From an uncultured Clostridium sp. (lineage in GTDB: Bacteria > Bacillota > Clostridia > Lachnospirales > Lachnospiraceae): a stretch of DNA of 26,290 bases. Each line of letters starts with the position of its first letter. The first letter of the stretch is position 1. The DNA is taken from positions 1 to 26,290 of the forward strand of contig UQTA01000043.1 in NCBI GenBank assembly GCA_900543885.1, given 5' to 3'. Of the stretch, positions 1 through 6,475 are shown piece after piece. The notes below the pieces were generated by a model. It was not told the origin of the DNA, searched no databases, and saw nothing but the letters and a program-made list of their open reading frames with translations. The position numbers and the translations under genes were made by a program.

Positions 1-384
1 AATGTATCTGGTGTTCCATTAAGTGAAATGTGTGAAATGCGTGGACATTACAAGCACAAGGAAAATACGGAAGAAATAGCTACAGCAGTCAAGAACAGTG
101 CTTATGAGATTATAAACAAAAAGCACGCTACATATTATGGAATTGCAATGTCTGTAAAAAGAATCTGCGAAGTGATTATGAGAGATGAAAAATCAATACT
201 CCCAGTATCGCATATGATCCATGGAGTATATGACATTGACGGAGTATCGTTAAGTATGCCGGCTATTGTAGGTGCAGATGGCATTGAGTCTGATATACCT
301 ATTAATTTAAGTGGAGAGGAAGCGTTAAAGCTTAAGGAATCCGCAGATTCTTTGAAAAAGATTATAGAGACAATTGAATTATAA
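1..384 (+). CDS. ldh: L-lactate dehydrogenase, C-terminal part (5' end outside window)
   Basis: The frame is open from base 1 and gives about 127 residues before TAA, so the N-terminal NAD-binding half lies upstream of the window. The residues match the C-terminal half of bacterial L-lactate dehydrogenase, which interconverts pyruvate and L-lactate with NADH in the cytoplasm. Family hallmarks are the segment HATYYGIAMSVKRI, the SILPVSHMIHGVYDIDGV strand pair, SMPAIVG, and a C-terminal helix rich in Glu, Lys and Leu. The distinction from malate dehydrogenase rests on this C-terminal pattern, because the substrate-specificity loop is not in view. The next ORF starts only 9 bases after the stop, so the genes may be co-transcribed. 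No truncation is visible at this end. Confidence 0.85.
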   Translation, partial: NVSGVPLSEMCEMRGHYKHKENTEEIATAVKNSAYEIINKKHATYYGIAMSVKRICEVIMRDEKSILPVSHMIHGVYDIDGVSLSMPAIVGADGIESDIPINLSGEEALKLKESADSLKKIIETIEL

Positions 385-393
385 ATTTTACAC

Positions 394-693
394 ATGGAAG
401 TAAAGTATTATATATGTAAGCATTGTGGAAACATTGTTGAAAAGGTAAAGGATAAGGGTGTACCTGTAATTTGTTGCGGAGAACCTATGCAGGAATTAAA
501 AGCCGGAGTGACAAAACATCCAATGCTTGAAGAGCATTTCATTGAGTGGATTACATTAAATATAAACCAGGGAATATACAGAAAACAGTTAAATCCAGGG
601 CAGGAGCCGGTAGCAGATTTTTGTCGTTGCGATGGAGAATGTGTAGAAGAAGTATACGCATACTGCAATCTTCATGGGTTCTGGAAATGCTAA
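394..693 (+). CDS. Desulfoferrodoxin-like protein with an internal deletion
   Basis: The 99 residues begin with a desulforedoxin-type rubredoxin-like iron site (CKHCGN at 8-13, then CCGEP near 28-32). They end with part of the superoxide-reductase domain: HPMLEEHFIEW near 42-52 and CNLHGFW near 91-97. Desulfoferrodoxins reduce superoxide to peroxide with electrons from rubredoxin, and rubredoxin is the next gene. Between AGVT and KHPM, about 27 residues found in the usual protein of about 125 aa are absent. That block carries the EKHVP segment, with one of four histidine ligands of the catalytic iron and the catalytic Glu-Lys pair. Two of the usual His ligands and the Cys/His pair near the C-terminus remain. 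Three extra cysteines occur near residues 78-84. No Shine-Dalgarno is visible before the ATG. It could be a decayed gene or an altered iron protein. Confidence 0.8.
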   Translation: MEVKYYICKHCGNIVEKVKDKGVPVICCGEPMQELKAGVTKHPMLEEHFIEWITLNINQGIYRKQLNPGQEPVADFCRCDGECVEEVYAYCNLHGFWKC

Positions 694-770
694 AAACACT
701 TGACATTCGTGCTAAGATTACAAAATAATTCAGATACAACAGTAATATATTTATAAGGAGGAACAAACTA

Positions 771-929
771 ATGAAATATGTATGTGACGTTTGCGGATGG
801 GAATATGATGAAGAGGAAGGATATCCTGAAGGTGGTATTGCACCAGGAACAAAGTGGGAGGATGTTCCGGAAGATTTTGAATGTCCATTATGTAATGTTG
901 GAAAAGATCAGTTTTCAGAAGTTGAATAG
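771..929 (+). CDS. Rubredoxin
   Basis: This 52-residue ORF begins MKYVCDVCGWEYDEEEGYPE and contains ECPLCNVGKDQF, giving the two CxxC knuckles (C5/C8 and C38/C41) that bind a single iron. The conserved aromatic core, PEGG turn, GTKWEDVPEDF stretch and length are all standard. Rubredoxins pass single electrons in the cytoplasm of anaerobes, typically to superoxide reductase or rubrerythrin. The position directly after the desulfoferrodoxin-like gene fits an oxygen-defence role. A strong TAAGGAGG lies 8 to 15 bases before the ATG and fixes the start. The protein is complete. Confidence 0.95.
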   Translation: MKYVCDVCGWEYDEEEGYPEGGIAPGTKWEDVPEDFECPLCNVGKDQFSEVE

Positions 930-1028
930 AAGCCTAATCTTGTGTTAAATACGGATGGATAAATAAAAAGAGGATGTTACAAACAGGAAATTCACCAAAA
1001 ATATGCAGCAGAAAAAGGAGAAGGTATT

Positions 1029-1427
1029 ATGAGAATAGCAGTAACATATGAAAATGGACAGATTTTCCAGCACTTTGGACACACAGAGACATTTAAGATT
1101 TACGATGTAGAGGAAGGAAAAGTAGTACATTCAGAAGTAGTAGATACGAATGGAAGCGGACATGGTGCATTGGCGGGAGTTCTTAGTGCATTGAATGCAG
1201 ATGTTTTGATCTGTGGCGGAATCGGAGGCGGTGCACAGACAGCGTTAGCGGCAGCTGGTATTAAGCTTTTTGGAGGAGTTTCCGGAGATGCGGATGAAGC
1301 AGTAGAAGCCTTTATTAATGAAACATTGGATTACAATCCAGATGTGAAGTGTTCTCATCACGAGCACAGTCACGAGGAAGGACATACATGTGGCGAGCAT
1401 GGATGTGGAAGCCATAGCTGTCATTAA
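1029..1427 (+). CDS. NifX/NifB C-terminal-like (dinitrogenase iron-molybdenum cofactor) family protein
   Basis: The 132 residues begin MRIAVTYENGQIFQHFGHTE and continue with FKIYDVEEGKVV. The middle holds a glycine-rich ADVLICGGIGGGAQTAL segment. This is the single-domain NifX/NafY/NifB-C fold that binds iron-sulfur or iron-molybdenum cofactor precursors. Stand-alone members are common in non-diazotrophic anaerobes and have no settled function. The tail from about residue 108 (CSHHEHSHEEGHTCGEHGCG and on to CH) is extremely rich in His and Cys and probably binds metal. An AAAGGAG ribosome binding site lies 7 bases before the ATG. Redox genes precede it and a terminator follows, so it closes a redox/iron cluster. 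A nitrogenase role is not implied. Confidence 0.85.
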   Translation: MRIAVTYENGQIFQHFGHTETFKIYDVEEGKVVHSEVVDTNGSGHGALAGVLSALNADVLICGGIGGGAQTALAAAGIKLFGGVSGDADEAVEAFINETLDYNPDVKCSHHEHSHEEGHTCGEHGCGSHSCH

Positions 1428-1452
1428 GAAGAATAACAAAAATAATAATACG

Positions 1453-1502
1453 AAAGGATGTGCCAAGGTAATGGAAAAGTTACCGTAGTGCATCCTTTTT
1501 TG
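1453..1502 (+). terminator. Rho-independent terminator after the NifX-like gene
   Basis: AAAGGATG (1453-1460) pairs with CATCCTTT (1491-1498). An inner GGTAA/TTACC stem sits in the loop and the 3' arm runs into a T tract. It begins 26 bases after the NifX-like stop codon. Confidence 0.85.
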
Positions 1503-1550
1503 TTAGTTCATAGTGATTATTTCTTACTTGCCGAAAGTAATGAATTGAAC

Positions 1551-1703
1551 GTATAATACTCCCAGCTTTTTGTAACTGTCAAAGATGGGGAGTATACTTA
1601 ATTTATTGAGATGTGTCAATTATATAACTGGCATATGCCGTAAATAGAAATAAAAAGAAGCGTAATAAAGTAAATTGTCTTTTCTGTGATATCATCACGG
1701 AAA
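1551..1703. repeat. Spacer with three inverted repeats upstream of the thioredoxin remnant
   Basis: The spacer 1503-1756 has no supported gene. It holds ATACTCCC (1556-1563) facing GGGAGTAT (1588-1595), a perfect GGCATATGCC palindrome (1630-1639), and a longer imperfect palindrome at 1681-1703 centred on GTGATATCATCAC. None is followed by a T tract. They may be operators or relics of promoter DNA for the decayed gene at 1757. The first pair could also be an old hairpin. Confidence 0.4.
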
Positions 1704-1756
1704 CAAGATCTTTTATGCGGTATATTAAGTTCAAACAGGAGAAGAGGTTAAAAAAT

Positions 1757-1911
1757 ATGACATCAATAAATATAAATAAAGAAAAGTTTGGACAATTAAT
1801 TCATAAGGAAAAACTGGTTTTATATCGAGATGGAAAGGCAATAGATTCTATTGTTGCATCTGAATCAAAAAAATGATAGAAAATTTTATTAATGAAGCTT
1901 TGGAAAAATAA
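1757..1911 (+). pseudogene. Thioredoxin remnant lacking the active-site region
   Basis: An ATG with AGGAG and GAGG upstream opens a frame reading MTSININKEKFGQLIHKEK. This resembles a thioredoxin N-terminus. It then jumps directly to LVLYRDGKAIDSIVASESK, which resembles the strand and turn after the cis-proline of thioredoxin. The whole middle, including the CGPC redox motif and the cis-Pro loop, is missing although the frame is kept. The frame stops at 1874-1876 after a run of seven A. A shift of one base there restores MIENFINEALEK, the usual last helix, ending at 1911. I read this as a thioredoxin gene that lost about 55 codons and then took a frameshift in the A run. A working oxidoreductase is not possible. 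Confidence 0.75.
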
Positions 1912-2002
1912 GAGGACCGCTGTATGAATGAAATCATATTGATGAGAAGTCTAAAATGAACCTGCCAGAAACCGTACCTGCTGTGGTATAAACCATAAGC
2001 CG

Positions 2003-2070
2003 TTGTCGTAAAATGTGGTAAGAAAATCAGACAAATATATTTTTCCAAGAATTTGTCGTAAAAATGTGGT
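2003..2070. repeat. Two direct repeats about 50 bp apart
   Basis: TTGTCGTAAAATGTGGT (2003-2019) recurs as TTGTCGTAAAAATGTGGT (2053-2070), differing only by one A. AAGAAAATC follows both, directly after the first and a few bases later after the second. The second copy runs into the hairpin-rich segment at 2121-2232. Two copies only, no array. It may be duplication debris or a mobile-element end. Confidence 0.5.
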
Positions 2071-2120
2071 CAAATCAAGAAAATCGAGTGCGAAAGCAAG
2101 TGAAAAACCTCTGTGAAGTA

Positions 2121-2180
2121 GTGGCATACGCCATGCACAGCTCGGGAAAGACTTCCCTCGCTGTAGGGCTGTCGCCCTAT
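2121..2180. other. Run of three consecutive hairpins, possible structured RNA
   Basis: GTGGCATACGCCATGCAC (2121-2138) folds on itself. AGC..GGGAA/TTCCC..GCT forms a loop around 2140-2160, and TAGGGC-TGTC-GCCCTA forms another at 2164-2179. A terminator follows at 2197. Three stems in 60 bases, no credible ORF and a terminator at the end could mean a small RNA or the end of a decayed element. No known RNA family is recognised. Confidence 0.35.
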
Positions 2181-2196
2181 AAAATAGCAAAAAAAG

Positions 2197-2233
2197 ACGT
2201 CCTTGCAAGTAAACTTGCAGGGCGTTTTTTTCA
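2197..2233 (+). terminator. Rho-independent terminator
   Basis: ACGTCCTTGCAAG and CTTGCAGGGCGT form a near-perfect stem with a TAAA loop, followed by eight T. It separates the hairpin-rich decayed segment from the Hsp20 promoter. Confidence 0.85.
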
Positions 2234-2277
2234 CCATTTTGCATGGCTCGTAGCGTTCACAAAATCTTCACAAAAAA

Positions 2278-2304
2278 TTAGCACTCACCTCTTGACAGTG
2301 CTAA
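2278..2304. promoter_or_regulatory. CIRCE operator (HrcA binding site)
   Basis: TTAGCACTC - 9 bases - CAGTGCTAA matches the CIRCE consensus TTAGCACTC-N9-GAGTGCTAA at 17 of 18 arm positions. HrcA represses class I heat-shock genes through this site. It overlaps the -35 box of the promoter at 2292-2320, so the downstream Hsp20 gene is predicted to be induced by heat and protein misfolding. HrcA itself is not encoded in the window. Confidence 0.93.
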
Positions 2305-2320
2305 TAATAAGTGTTATATT
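2292..2320 (+). promoter_or_regulatory. Sigma-A promoter of the Hsp20 gene
   Basis: A consensus TTGACA (2292-2297), a 17-base spacer and TATATT (2315-2320). The -35 box sits inside CIRCE. The predicted leader of about 140 bases contains a GGAACCG (2351-2357) / CGGTTCC (2408-2414) pair. Confidence 0.88.
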
Positions 2321-2469
2321 ACAGCTAGAACAAAGGAAGGGAAACAGAAAGGAACCGAAAAGCTAAGAAAGAAAGCCCAAAGGTTCCGGAAGGTTTCCTA
2401 ACATCCCCGGTTCCAAAAGCCAACAAGTGAAACAAGACATAGAGAGTATAGGAAAAGGAGAGATGACTT

Positions 2470-2934
2470 ATGTTAATGCCTAGTATTTTTGGAGAAGATT
2501 TATTTGATAGTTTTATGAGAGATTTTCCATTTTATGATGATAGCGCAGAGAAGGATGTAGAAAAGAAGCTGTATGGCCGCAGAGGTAAAAACCTGATGAA
2601 GACCGATATTAAGGAACTGGAAGGCGGTTATGAGCTTGAGATGGATCTGCCTGGATTTACCAAGGATGAGATCAAGGTATCTCTGGAGAACGGATATATG
2701 ACCGTCAGCGCAGCCAAGGGTCTTGACAAGGACGAAGAGGACAAGAAGACCGGCCGTTACATCCGTAAAGAACGTTATGCAGGATCCTGTGAGAGAAGCT
2801 TCTATGTAGGTGAAGACATTACAGAAGAAGATATCAAGGGCGAGTTCAAACATGGTATCCTGAAGCTGTTCGTTCCGAAGAAGGAAGCAAAGCCGGCAGT
2901 AGAGCAGAAGAAGTATGTTTCTATTGAAGGATAA
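2470..2934 (+). CDS. Small heat-shock protein, Hsp20/alpha-crystallin family
   Basis: The 154-residue protein starts MLMPSIFGEDLFDSFM, a common N-terminus in clostridial Hsp20 proteins. The alpha-crystallin domain spans about residues 42-140. It includes MKTDIKELEGGYELEMDLPG, the KDEIKVSLENGYMTVSA strand pair, and the signature GEFKHGILKLFVPKKE. Such proteins form cytoplasmic oligomers that hold unfolding proteins without ATP until other chaperones refold them. AAAGGAGAG sits just upstream of the chosen ATG at 2470. A second ATG two codons later is an alternative. CIRCE and a consensus promoter precede it and a terminator follows, so it is a monocistronic heat-shock gene. The usual C-terminal IXI motif is not obvious. 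It is the one clearly intact gene in the decayed stretch. Confidence 0.95.
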   Translation: MLMPSIFGEDLFDSFMRDFPFYDDSAEKDVEKKLYGRRGKNLMKTDIKELEGGYELEMDLPGFTKDEIKVSLENGYMTVSAAKGLDKDEEDKKTGRYIRKERYAGSCERSFYVGEDITEEDIKGEFKHGILKLFVPKKEAKPAVEQKKYVSIEG

Positions 2935-2997
2935 TGAAATAAGAGCAGGGGAAATAAGCGTTTGAATAAGTACCTGCGATAAGAGAAAGATTGCGGG

Positions 2998-3041
2998 AAG
3001 CCCCCGGAAAGAGTGTAAAAGCTTTTTCCGAGGGCTTTTTT
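2998..3041 (+). terminator. Rho-independent terminator after Hsp20
   Basis: AAGCCC..GGAAA (from 2998) pairs with TTTCC..GGGCTT (to about 3037), followed by six T. It lies about 65 bases past the Hsp20 stop codon. Confidence 0.88.
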
Positions 3042-3093
3042 GTAGAATTTCATTTTATTCATAAAAAATTCACAAATTTTATTGTAAAAACGG

Positions 3094-3124
3094 TTGATCG
3101 ATAGTTACTATCGTAGGATATAAT
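3094..3124 (+). promoter_or_regulatory. MerR-type promoter with palindrome in a 19-bp spacer
   Basis: TTGATC (3094-3099) and TATAAT (3119-3124) are separated by 19 bases, longer than the usual 17. The spacer region contains the perfect palindrome CGATAGTTACTATCG (3099-3113). An over-long spacer holding a palindrome is typical of promoters switched on by DNA-distorting MerR-family activators. The target gene is now a flavodoxin remnant. No MerR gene is present in the window. Confidence 0.7.
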
Positions 3125-3635
3125 TAATAGTATCAATAAGATAAAACAAAAACAGAAAAAACTTGGCGGAGACTTATTTGCAATAAAAATCATACAGCAA
3201 TATCCAGGTACACATAAGAACCTGCTCGAATTTGCTTACAGTGAAAAAGCGGACCATGCGAGACCGGAACTTTCCAGCCATATTGAAAATCTGGACCATT
3301 ATGATATTATATTTGCGGGCTTCCCTAATTGGAATGCTGATCTGCCAATGCCGCTTTATTCATTTTTTGAGGAATATGATTTTTCAGGAAAGAAGGTCAT
3401 TCCATTTATGACAAACGGCGGATGGCCGGTGGACGGCTTTGTAAAAGCAAATGATTTCACCGGCAAAACAGTGATTCCATTCTGTACAGCTGCATCATCA
3501 GGAATTGGTGGCAGCGGAAAACTGCTTGAAGATATGGCTGGAACAGGTGACTGGAAAGAGAGAGAAAGATTCCATGGCGGAGCATCTGAAGCAGATGTGA
3601 CAGAGTGGGTGGACAGCCAGGGACTTGGAAAATAG
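3117..3635 (+). pseudogene. Flavodoxin remnant lacking its N-terminal FMN phosphate loop
   Basis: The frame is open from just after TAG at 3114. It contains no start codon until 3348, although clear flavodoxin sequence begins at 3162: LGGDLFAIKIIQQYP, then ARPELSSHIENLDHYDIIFAGFPNW and a FDFSGKKVIPF-type strand. The C-terminal helix and WVDSQGLGK end are present. The first strand and the Ser/Thr-Gly FMN phosphate loop (about 40 residues) are missing. Flavodoxins carry electrons on FMN in place of ferredoxin, and this one could not bind the cofactor normally. The MerR-type promoter remains only tens of bases upstream, so a deletion probably removed the ribosome binding site, start codon and first strand together. 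Translation from ATG 3348 would give only 95 residues. Confidence 0.75.
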
Positions 3636-3654
3636 AATACTGAGATTGTTTTTT

Positions 3655-3685
3655 GGCGGAAGTGTAGATGCTTCCGCCTTTTTTT
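3655..3685 (+). terminator. Rho-independent terminator after the flavodoxin remnant
   Basis: GGCGGAAG (3655-3662) and CTTCCGCC (3671-3678) form a perfect 8-bp stem followed by a tract of T. Confidence 0.92.
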
Positions 3686-3705
3686 AATATTTAAAGAAAC
3701 AGTGA

Positions 3706-3795
3706 AAATGTTCAATATTCAAAAATAAAGATGGAAAACACAGAAGAATTGAAGAAGCAGTAGAGGAATTACAAGAAAGAAGGCTGCAGGAATAA
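3706..3795 (+). pseudogene. C-terminal remnant of an unrecognised protein
   Basis: An open frame of 29 codons with no start codon reads KCSIFKNKDGKHRRIEEAV and continues as a charged helix to RRLQE. Its TAA overlaps the next ATG (TAATG), the arrangement of translationally coupled genes. The following ORF begins as a nucleotidyltransferase of the AbiEii type, so this may be the tail of the partner antitoxin. That is inference from position only. Confidence 0.4.
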
Positions 3796-4364
3796 TGGTT
3801 AATGGACTTACAAGATTCAAAGAAAATTTTCAGGGATTTGAAAATCAATATGTCATAATTGGAGGAACAGCATGTGATCTGATTATGGAACATGAGGAAT
3901 TACCATTTCGTGCCACGAAGGATATGAAGTCTTTAGAAATAAGAGGAACAAATAAAGAGAAAATGATAGATATTTTGCGTCAATGTTATGGTTTAACCGA
4001 TATCACATACATTGATGGATATACCAGAGACCGTGACGGAAATATCGAGCTGGACTTCCCGGTTTATTCTAAAGGCTTTATGCCATGTGGACCGATCAAG
4101 AAAAATGAGGGAAATATCAATACAGCCATTATGTGTGCTGGCGTACAGGTAGAACCGGGAGATCTGGTAGTAGGTGACTCTGATGGTGTCTGCGTTATTC
4201 CTAAAAAGTACGTTGAAGTAGTTTTAACAGAGGCAGAAACCAAGCTTGCCTATGAGAAAAACAGAAGAGAGACCATTGCTGCTTATAAAGAAGCAAAGAA
4301 AAATGGTACAGAACTGCCAAATCTGGCTCCTCAGTGGGTTCTGGATATGATGAATAATAAGTAA
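3795..4364 (+). CDS. Chimeric ORF: nucleotidyltransferase N-terminus joined to RraA-family C-terminus
   Basis: The 189-residue ORF has parts from different families. Residues 1-44 contain QYVIIGGTACDLIM and LPFRATKDM, the start of AbiEii/MNT-like nucleotidyltransferase toxins. Residues 45-72 (SLEIRGTNKEKMIDILRQCY region) are not recognised. Residues 73-189 match the C-terminal half of RraA/4-hydroxy-4-methyl-2-oxoglutarate aldolase-type proteins, with IDGYTRDRDG, ELDFPVYSKGFMPCGPIK and GDLVVGDSDGVCVIPK. The nucleotidyltransferase lacks its catalytic aspartates beyond the first strand. The RraA part keeps the Arg-Asp motif but lacks the N-terminal half of the barrel. Neither activity should survive. 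The frame is unbroken across both joints and the ATG is coupled to the remnant upstream. It is probably the product of a large deletion that fused two genes. Confidence 0.65.
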   Translation: MVNGLTRFKENFQGFENQYVIIGGTACDLIMEHEELPFRATKDMKSLEIRGTNKEKMIDILRQCYGLTDITYIDGYTRDRDGNIELDFPVYSKGFMPCGPIKKNEGNINTAIMCAGVQVEPGDLVVGDSDGVCVIPKKYVEVVLTEAETKLAYEKNRRETIAAYKEAKKNGTELPNLAPQWVLDMMNNK

Positions 4365-4400
4365 TCAGGTGATTTTATTAGGAAGATCCTTTGATTGATA

Positions 4401-4443
4401 AAGATGATGCAAAATAGAGAAATCTATGATGCATCATCTTTTT
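4401..4443 (+). terminator. Rho-independent terminator after the chimeric ORF
   Basis: AAGATGATGC (4401-4410) and GCATCATCTT (4431-4440) form a perfect 10-bp stem ending in a T run. It probably belonged to the original RraA-type gene. Confidence 0.88.
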
Positions 4444-4502
4444 GCGTGAGCCTGATGGTGCATGGATTGACCAGAGAAAACCAATGAATGCGGGATAAAT
4501 AA

Positions 4503-4531
4503 TTGCAGAACCAACACGGAAAGGATATAAT
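4503..4531 (+). promoter_or_regulatory. Sigma-A promoter of the AAA-ATPase-like gene
   Basis: TTGCAG (4503-4508), a 17-base spacer and a perfect TATAAT (4526-4531), about 40 bases before the start codon. Confidence 0.75.
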
Positions 4532-4572
4532 ACAATTAAATAAGTACCACCACAAGTAGAAAGGGGTATGGA

Positions 4573-6276
4573 ATGCCAGGATTAAAAAAAATACCAGTTG
4601 GTATCGAAGATTTTCGCGAAATACGCACCAGAGATGCTTACTATATCGACAAAACCAGACTGATAGAGCAGCTTATCGAAAACTGGAGCAAAGTGAATCT
4701 TTTTACTCGACCGCGTCGTTTTGGAAAGACGCTCAATATGAGCATGCTGAAAACTTTTTTTGAAATTGGCACGGATAAGGCTTTTTTTGATGGACTCTAT
4801 ATTACACAGAATAAAGTCTTATGCGAACAGCATCTTGGAAAATATCCGGTCATATTTCTTTCGCTGAAAGATGTTGCAGGCCTTACTTTTGAAGAGGCCG
4901 TTGATATGCTCGTACAGCTTATTGGACGCGAGGCAAAAAGGTTTTCCTTTTTGCAGAACAGCCCCCAATTATCTGTCGATGAACAGGAGCAATATAAAAG
5001 TCTGATTGCTATCAAAAATGGCAAGCACTGGATGGATAAAGGACTTTTGGCATCATCTCTGATCGTCCTGTCCCAGCTTCTATGTCAGCATTACGGTCAA
5101 AAGGTCATCGTCTTGATCGATGAATACGATGTACCACTTGATAAAGCCTTCCAGAGTGGTTATTATCGTGAAATGGTTTCCTTAATTCGCAGTTTATTTG
5201 GACAGGCATTGAAAACGAACAGCTTTTTGCAGTTTGCTGTCCTGACGGGATGTCTTCGTGTTTCAAAGGAAAGTATCTTTACTGGTTTAAACAATTTTAA
5301 GGTCCATTCAGTTGATGATGTTCGATATGATGAGGAATTTGGCTTTACGGACGATGAAGTGCGGCGGTTACTTGCGGATTATGGATTATCGGATCGTTTC
5401 CCGGAAGTGAAGGAATGGTATGACGGGTACAAATTCGGAAATGCAGATATATATTGTCCATGGGATGTTATGAACTACGTGGATGATCTGCAGGATAACC
5501 CCAAACTTTTGCCAAAATCGTATTGGATCAACAGCAGTGGAAACGACTTATTGAAACGATTTATTGACAAGGCAGATTCTACGACACGTGATGAAATCGA
5601 GCAGCTAATTGCTGGCAGTGCAGTTGGAAAACGAGTCCGGTTAGATTTGACGTATGATGAGATCGACCGTAGCATTGATAATATCTGGAGTGTTTTGTTT
5701 ACGACAGGTTATTTGACACAGGCTGGAGTTTCCGCAGACGGAATATACAAATTGGTCATTCCGAATAAGGAAATTCGTGAAGTATTTGTTCTGAAGATCC
5801 AGGAATGGTTCAAAACTGTAGTGGACAGTAATCAAGCTTCCACAGAAAAGATTAATCAGGGATTTCTTGTTGGAAATAGCGAAGCAATCCAGCAGGAATT
5901 GACCATGTTTCTCACTGAAACCATTAGCATTCTGGATACCAAAGCGCGAGATGAACAAAAAGAAAATTTTTATCATGGCATTCTGCTGGGAATTTTGAAA
6001 AATTATTCTGGTTGGGCGGTGAAATCAAACAGAGAATCTGGAGATGGCTTTGCGGATATCTTGGTCAAACCGCAGAATCCAGATGCAGGAATTATCATCG
6101 AAGTGAAATATGCGCATTCCTTCAAAGACCTGGAGTATGCATGCGAAAGAGCTCTAAAACAGGCTCATGACCGCAGGTATGACGAAATCTTCAGGGAAGA
6201 TGGCAGGAGCCAGATTCTTGTATATGGGATTGCCTTTTATAAAAAGCGTTGCCGTGTGATTGTGGAAAAAATTTAA
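4573..6276 (+). CDS. AAA-ATPase-like protein with C-terminal PD-(D/E)XK nuclease domain
   Basis: The 567-residue protein begins with the conserved opening MPGLKKIPVGIEDFREIRTR of a family found in many copies in gut Clostridia and Bacteroidetes (AAA-ATPase-like, PF09820, plus PDDEXK_9, PF08011). A P-loop variant RPRRFGKT lies at 46-53 and a Walker B strand with VIVLIDEYD near 177-185. The C-terminal domain has the restriction-endonuclease pattern with D495 (FADI), E510 and K512 (IIEVK). All motifs look intact and the length is typical. The cellular role is not established; defence or mobile-element functions have been suggested. It has its own promoter and terminator, with AAGGGG before the ATG, so it is a single-gene cassette set between decayed genes. 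Its intactness among remnants may point to recent arrival or selection. Confidence 0.9.
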   Translation: MPGLKKIPVGIEDFREIRTRDAYYIDKTRLIEQLIENWSKVNLFTRPRRFGKTLNMSMLKTFFEIGTDKAFFDGLYITQNKVLCEQHLGKYPVIFLSLKDVAGLTFEEAVDMLVQLIGREAKRFSFLQNSPQLSVDEQEQYKSLIAIKNGKHWMDKGLLASSLIVLSQLLCQHYGQKVIVLIDEYDVPLDKAFQSGYYREMVSLIRSLFGQALKTNSFLQFAVLTGCLRVSKESIFTGLNNFKVHSVDDVRYDEEFGFTDDEVRRLLADYGLSDRFPEVKEWYDGYKFGNADIYCPWDVMNYVDDLQDNPKLLPKSYWINSSGNDLLKRFIDKADSTTRDEIEQLIAGSAVGKRVRLDLTYDEIDRSIDNIWSVLFTTGYLTQAGVSADGIYKLVIPNKEIREVFVLKIQEWFKTVVDSNQASTEKINQGFLVGNSEAIQQELTMFLTETISILDTKARDEQKENFYHGILLGILKNYSGWAVKSNRESGDGFADILVKPQNPDAGIIIEVKYAHSFKDLEYACERALKQAHDRRYDEIFREDGRSQILVYGIAFYKKRCRVIVEKI

Positions 6277-6289
6277 ATGGACAAAATTC

Positions 6290-6342
6290 AATGTATCTGC
6301 AGCTTGTCTTCATAAGAGGATGGGCTGCAGATACATTTTTTT
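6290..6342 (+). terminator. Rho-independent terminator after the AAA-ATPase-like gene
   Basis: A perfect 14-bp stem, AATGTATCTGCAGC (6290-6303) with GCTGCAGATACATT (6324-6337), followed by a T run. Confidence 0.93.
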
Positions 6343-6396
6343 ATGCAGGCAATGAGTTATAGAAAAATCTTATAACCAGCAATAGAAAACCTCCTG

Positions 6397-6425
6397 TTGA
6401 CAAGTAGCCTTACTGTCGCTACAAT
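6397..6425 (+). promoter_or_regulatory. Sigma-A promoter before the DUF1847 remnant
   Basis: A consensus TTGACA (6397-6402), a 17-base spacer and TACAAT (6420-6425). The spacer holds an inverted repeat GTAGC-N9-GCTAC that could be an operator. Confidence 0.8.
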
Positions 6426-6475
6426 ACCCATTAACATACTGAACAAATTGGATATTAAGGATAAGGAGAACGCAT

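Noticed and set aside
1029..1427. Evidence for nitrogen fixation
   Set aside because: Stand-alone NifX-like proteins are widespread in non-fixing anaerobes and no nif structural genes are present. NifJ here is PFOR.
2003..2070. Possible CRISPR array
   Set aside because: Only two short unequal repeats, no third unit, no cas genes.
2064..2366. A 100-codon + strand ORF
   Set aside because: It runs through the hairpin block, a terminator, CIRCE and the Hsp20 promoter, and the protein has no family likeness.
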